Positions 6,267 to 7,981 of a DNA stretch of 7,981 nt are shown one piece after another. The notes beneath the pieces were generated by a model. It worked only from the letters and a program-made list of their open reading frames with translations, did not search any database and was not told where the DNA came from. Source of the DNA: an uncultured Bacteroidales bacterium (lineage in GTDB: Bacteria; Bacteroidota; Bacteroidia; Bacteroidales; UBA932); the NCBI GenBank assembly GCA_900322025.1, contig ONYJ01000115.1:1-7981 (forward strand). Reading direction: 5' to 3'. How positions within the stretch are numbered: position 1 is the stretch's first letter; the number at the start of each line of letters is the position of its first letter. Position numbers and translations under genes: made by a program.

Positions 6267-7529
6267 ATGGAAGGTTTAAATTTAGCCCAGTTTTTTGCCG
6301 AGTTTAAAGAAGGTAAAGGTATTGATAGAGCAACACTTATGAGTGTGCTGGAAGATATTTTCCGCACACAGCTTGCCAAAACATACGGCAGTGCAGACAA
6401 CTTTGACATTATAATAAATATCGACAAAGGAGACCTCCAGATATGGAGAAACAGAACTATTGTAGAGCAAGTTTCTGATCCGATGATAGAAATCTCCAAA
6501 GCAGAGATAGACGCAAAAGAACCAGACAACGACTTTGAAATTGGAGAAGATTATACAGAAGAGATTCCGCTTTCTTCTTTTGGCAGAAGAGCTGTCTTGA
6601 ATCTGAGACAAAACCTTTCCGGTAGAATTATGGATATAGATAAAGCCAATCTGTTTAACTACTACAAGGAAAAAGTTGGCGAGATTGTGGTTGGCGAAGT
6701 ATATCAAGTGTGGAAGAAGGAAGTACTGGTTAGAGACGACGCAGACAATGAGCTTATTTTGCCTAAAACAGAACAGATACCGTCCGACTATTTCCGCAAG
6801 GGAGATTCGGTAAAGGCCGTTGTTGCCAAAGTAGAAATGAAGAACAATACACCAGCCATCATTCTCTCTAGAACTGCAAGCGTATTTCTGGAAAGACTCT
6901 TTGAACAAGAAGTGCCTGAAATTTTTGATGGCCTTATAACCATAAAGAAAATTGTCAGAATGCCTGGCGACCGTGCAAAGGTTGCTGTAGAATCTTATGA
7001 CGACCGCATAGATCCTGTAGGAGCCTGCGTGGGAGTCAAAGGCTCCAGAATACATGGCATTGTAAGAGAATTACGCAACGAGAATATAGATGTAATCAGC
7101 TGGACTACAAACACTCAATTACTCATACAAAGAGCCTTGTCGCCAGCTAAGATTTCTACTATAAAAATCAATGAAGAGGAAGGTAAAGCCCTTATAACCA
7201 TGGATTCTTCTCAGGTATCGTTGGCGGTAGGTAAAAACGGAAGCAACATACGCCTTGCAGAAATGATGATAGGCATGGATATAGAAATCTTCCGCGATGT
7301 TCAAAGTGCAGATGACGATGATGTGCTTCTGAACTCTTTCAACGACGAAATAGATCAGTGGGTAATAGACGCTCTACGCAAAGTTGGATTCGATACCGCA
7401 AAAGATGTTCTGAGTATGAGCTCGGAAGACATTATGGAAAGAGCAGATTTGGATCAGGAAACCGTAGATGAAGTAAAGAAAATTCTCAAAGCTGAGTTTG
7501 AAGACCCGATGGAGGATAAGGGCGAATAG
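6267..7529 (+). CDS. nusA: Transcription termination/antitermination factor NusA
   Basis: NusA binds RNA polymerase and nascent RNA and modulates pausing, termination and antitermination. The 420 residues have the expected order: an N-terminal polymerase-binding domain (about 1-130), an S1 domain (about 135-205, starting near GEIVVGEVYQV), KH1 (about 210-285) with DPVGACVGVKGSR at 249-261, and KH2 (about 290-345) with AVGKNGSNIR at 320-329. A C-terminal helix-hairpin-helix-like region of about 355-412 (WVIDALRKVGFDTAKDVL) follows an acidic DDDD. It lacks the two long acidic repeats that E. coli NusA (495 aa) has, as is usual in this phylum. The ATG at 6267 has no Shine-Dalgarno and follows an A/T-rich leader. 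infB starts 28 bp downstream. rimP, normally just upstream, is not there. Confidence 0.96.
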   Translation: MEGLNLAQFFAEFKEGKGIDRATLMSVLEDIFRTQLAKTYGSADNFDIIINIDKGDLQIWRNRTIVEQVSDPMIEISKAEIDAKEPDNDFEIGEDYTEEIPLSSFGRRAVLNLRQNLSGRIMDIDKANLFNYYKEKVGEIVVGEVYQVWKKEVLVRDDADNELILPKTEQIPSDYFRKGDSVKAVVAKVEMKNNTPAIILSRTASVFLERLFEQEVPEIFDGLITIKKIVRMPGDRAKVAVESYDDRIDPVGACVGVKGSRIHGIVRELRNENIDVISWTTNTQLLIQRALSPAKISTIKINEEEGKALITMDSSQVSLAVGKNGSNIRLAEMMIGMDIEIFRDVQSADDDDVLLNSFNDEIDQWVIDALRKVGFDTAKDVLSMSSEDIMERADLDQETVDEVKKILKAEFEDPMEDKGE

Positions 7530-7545
7530 TTTAACTAATAATAAT

Positions 7546-7550
7546 GGAGG
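7546..7550 (+). promoter_or_regulatory. Strong Shine-Dalgarno GGAGG before infB
   Basis: GGAGG lies 7 nt before the infB ATG at 7558 and fixes that start. It is the only consensus ribosome binding site before a gene start in this window; the other genes have A/T-rich leaders. The surrounding 10-mer ATGGAGGATA also occurs inside the nusA end at 7509-7518. Confidence 0.75.
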
Positions 7551-7557
7551 ATAGAAT

Positions 7558-7981
7558 ATGGCAGGAATCAGAATAAGTAAGATACTCAAAGACTTCAACA
7601 TAGGAATGAACACATTGGTCAGCTTTTTAGAGCAGAAAGGGCAGACCATTGAAGCAAATCCTAACGCTAAGCTCGACGATGAGGTGTATAAACTCGTACA
7701 AAACGAGTTCGGCGATCAGCAGAAAGTAAAGGAGGATGCTAAAAAGAAGGCAGGTTCCCTGAGGATTCCTGAGAATGAAAAGAAGACCTATCAATTAGAT
7801 AAGGAGAAAGAGACGGTAAAAGAAAAGAAGGCAGAAAAAAAGACAAAGGAGAATTTTGTAGCAACTGCCGTAGAGGCACCTAAGTCTCCTACAATCTTGG
7901 GCAAGATAGACCTCCAGAAATTTGAGAAAAAGGATAAAACCAAAACAGTAGAATCTGTAAAGCAAGTAACAGAGACACCAG
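7558..7981 (+). CDS. infB: Translation initiation factor IF-2, N-terminal part (3' end outside window)
   Basis: IF-2 is the GTPase that brings initiator tRNA to the 30S ribosomal subunit. Only the first 141 codons are inside the window, so the GTPase domain is not visible. The beginning, MAGIRISKILKDFNIGMNTL, followed by VSFLEQKGQTIEANPNAKLD, is the IF2 N-terminal helical domain in its Bacteroidota form. After it comes a long, highly charged Lys/Glu-rich linker (about residues 60-100), then ILGKIDLQKF near residue 113, a short conserved segment of the Bacteroidota linker. The frame is open to the right edge without a stop. It follows nusA by 28 bp with a strong Shine-Dalgarno, so the two form an operon. 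The identification rests on the N-terminus and on nusA-infB synteny. Confidence 0.92.
   Translation, partial: MAGIRISKILKDFNIGMNTLVSFLEQKGQTIEANPNAKLDDEVYKLVQNEFGDQQKVKEDAKKKAGSLRIPENEKKTYQLDKEKETVKEKKAEKKTKENFVATAVEAPKSPTILGKIDLQKFEKKDKTKTVESVKQVTETP

Noticed and set aside
5803..6279. 158-codon plus-strand ORF from the lpxD start into the intergenic region, considered as a displaced rimP
   Set aside because: No RimP-like motifs. It overlaps lpxD antisense and runs through the promoters and the leader of nusA.
6282..7055. 257-codon minus-strand ORF inside nusA
   Set aside because: Fully antisense to a clearly identified NusA; its Phe/Tyr/Cys-rich product has no recognisable domain, which is typical of an antisense shadow.

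Overview
The window looks like housekeeping chromosome from a Bacteroidota bacterium, most likely of the order Bacteroidales. Four things point there: promoters of the TTTG / TAnnTTTG type, an InfB N-terminus of the Bacteroidota kind, an OMPP1/FadL-family outer membrane protein with a C-terminal aromatic residue, and a lipid A cluster in which fabZ directly follows lpxC. Most starts lack a Shine-Dalgarno sequence and have A/T-rich leaders, which is also usual in this phylum. No phage, insertion sequence, CRISPR array, tRNA or rRNA is visible.

Layout. Positions 1-348 (+) hold the C-terminal end of a protein rich in Asn, Ser and Arg, with a 42-bp tandem repeat. Positions 413-1972 (+) encode a 519-residue OMPP1/FadL-type beta-barrel. 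This gene converges with a minus-strand block that reads lpxD (6003-4960), lpxC (4899-3970), fabZ (3951-3442), lpxA (3419-2625) and a WbqC-family gene (2628-1981). A 263-bp divergent control region (6004-6266) separates lpxD from nusA (6267-7529, +), and infB follows from 7558 and runs off the right edge.

How the genes work together. LpxA, LpxC and LpxD are the first three committed enzymes of lipid A synthesis. FabZ belongs to the fatty acid cycle that makes and consumes the same 3-hydroxyacyl-ACP pool that LpxA and LpxD draw on. The WbqC-family gene overlaps lpxA by 4 bp, which suggests a role in surface glycan or LPS biology. NusA and InfB are the usual transcription-translation pair.

Most notable points. 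(1) lpxC and fabZ are normally one fused gene in Bacteroidota. Here they are two ORFs in the same frame, separated by one TAA and six sense codons, and FabZ keeps a linker-like N-terminal extension. (2) nusA has its own promoter and a leader of about 105 nt with two hairpins and a possible alternative pairing, while rimP is missing from its usual place. (3) The lpxD-nusA region holds an 18-bp direct repeat and a 12-bp palindrome between two divergent promoters. (4) A symmetric inverted repeat overlaps the apparent lpxC promoter. I see no clear new multi-gene system; the interest lies in gene architecture and regulation.
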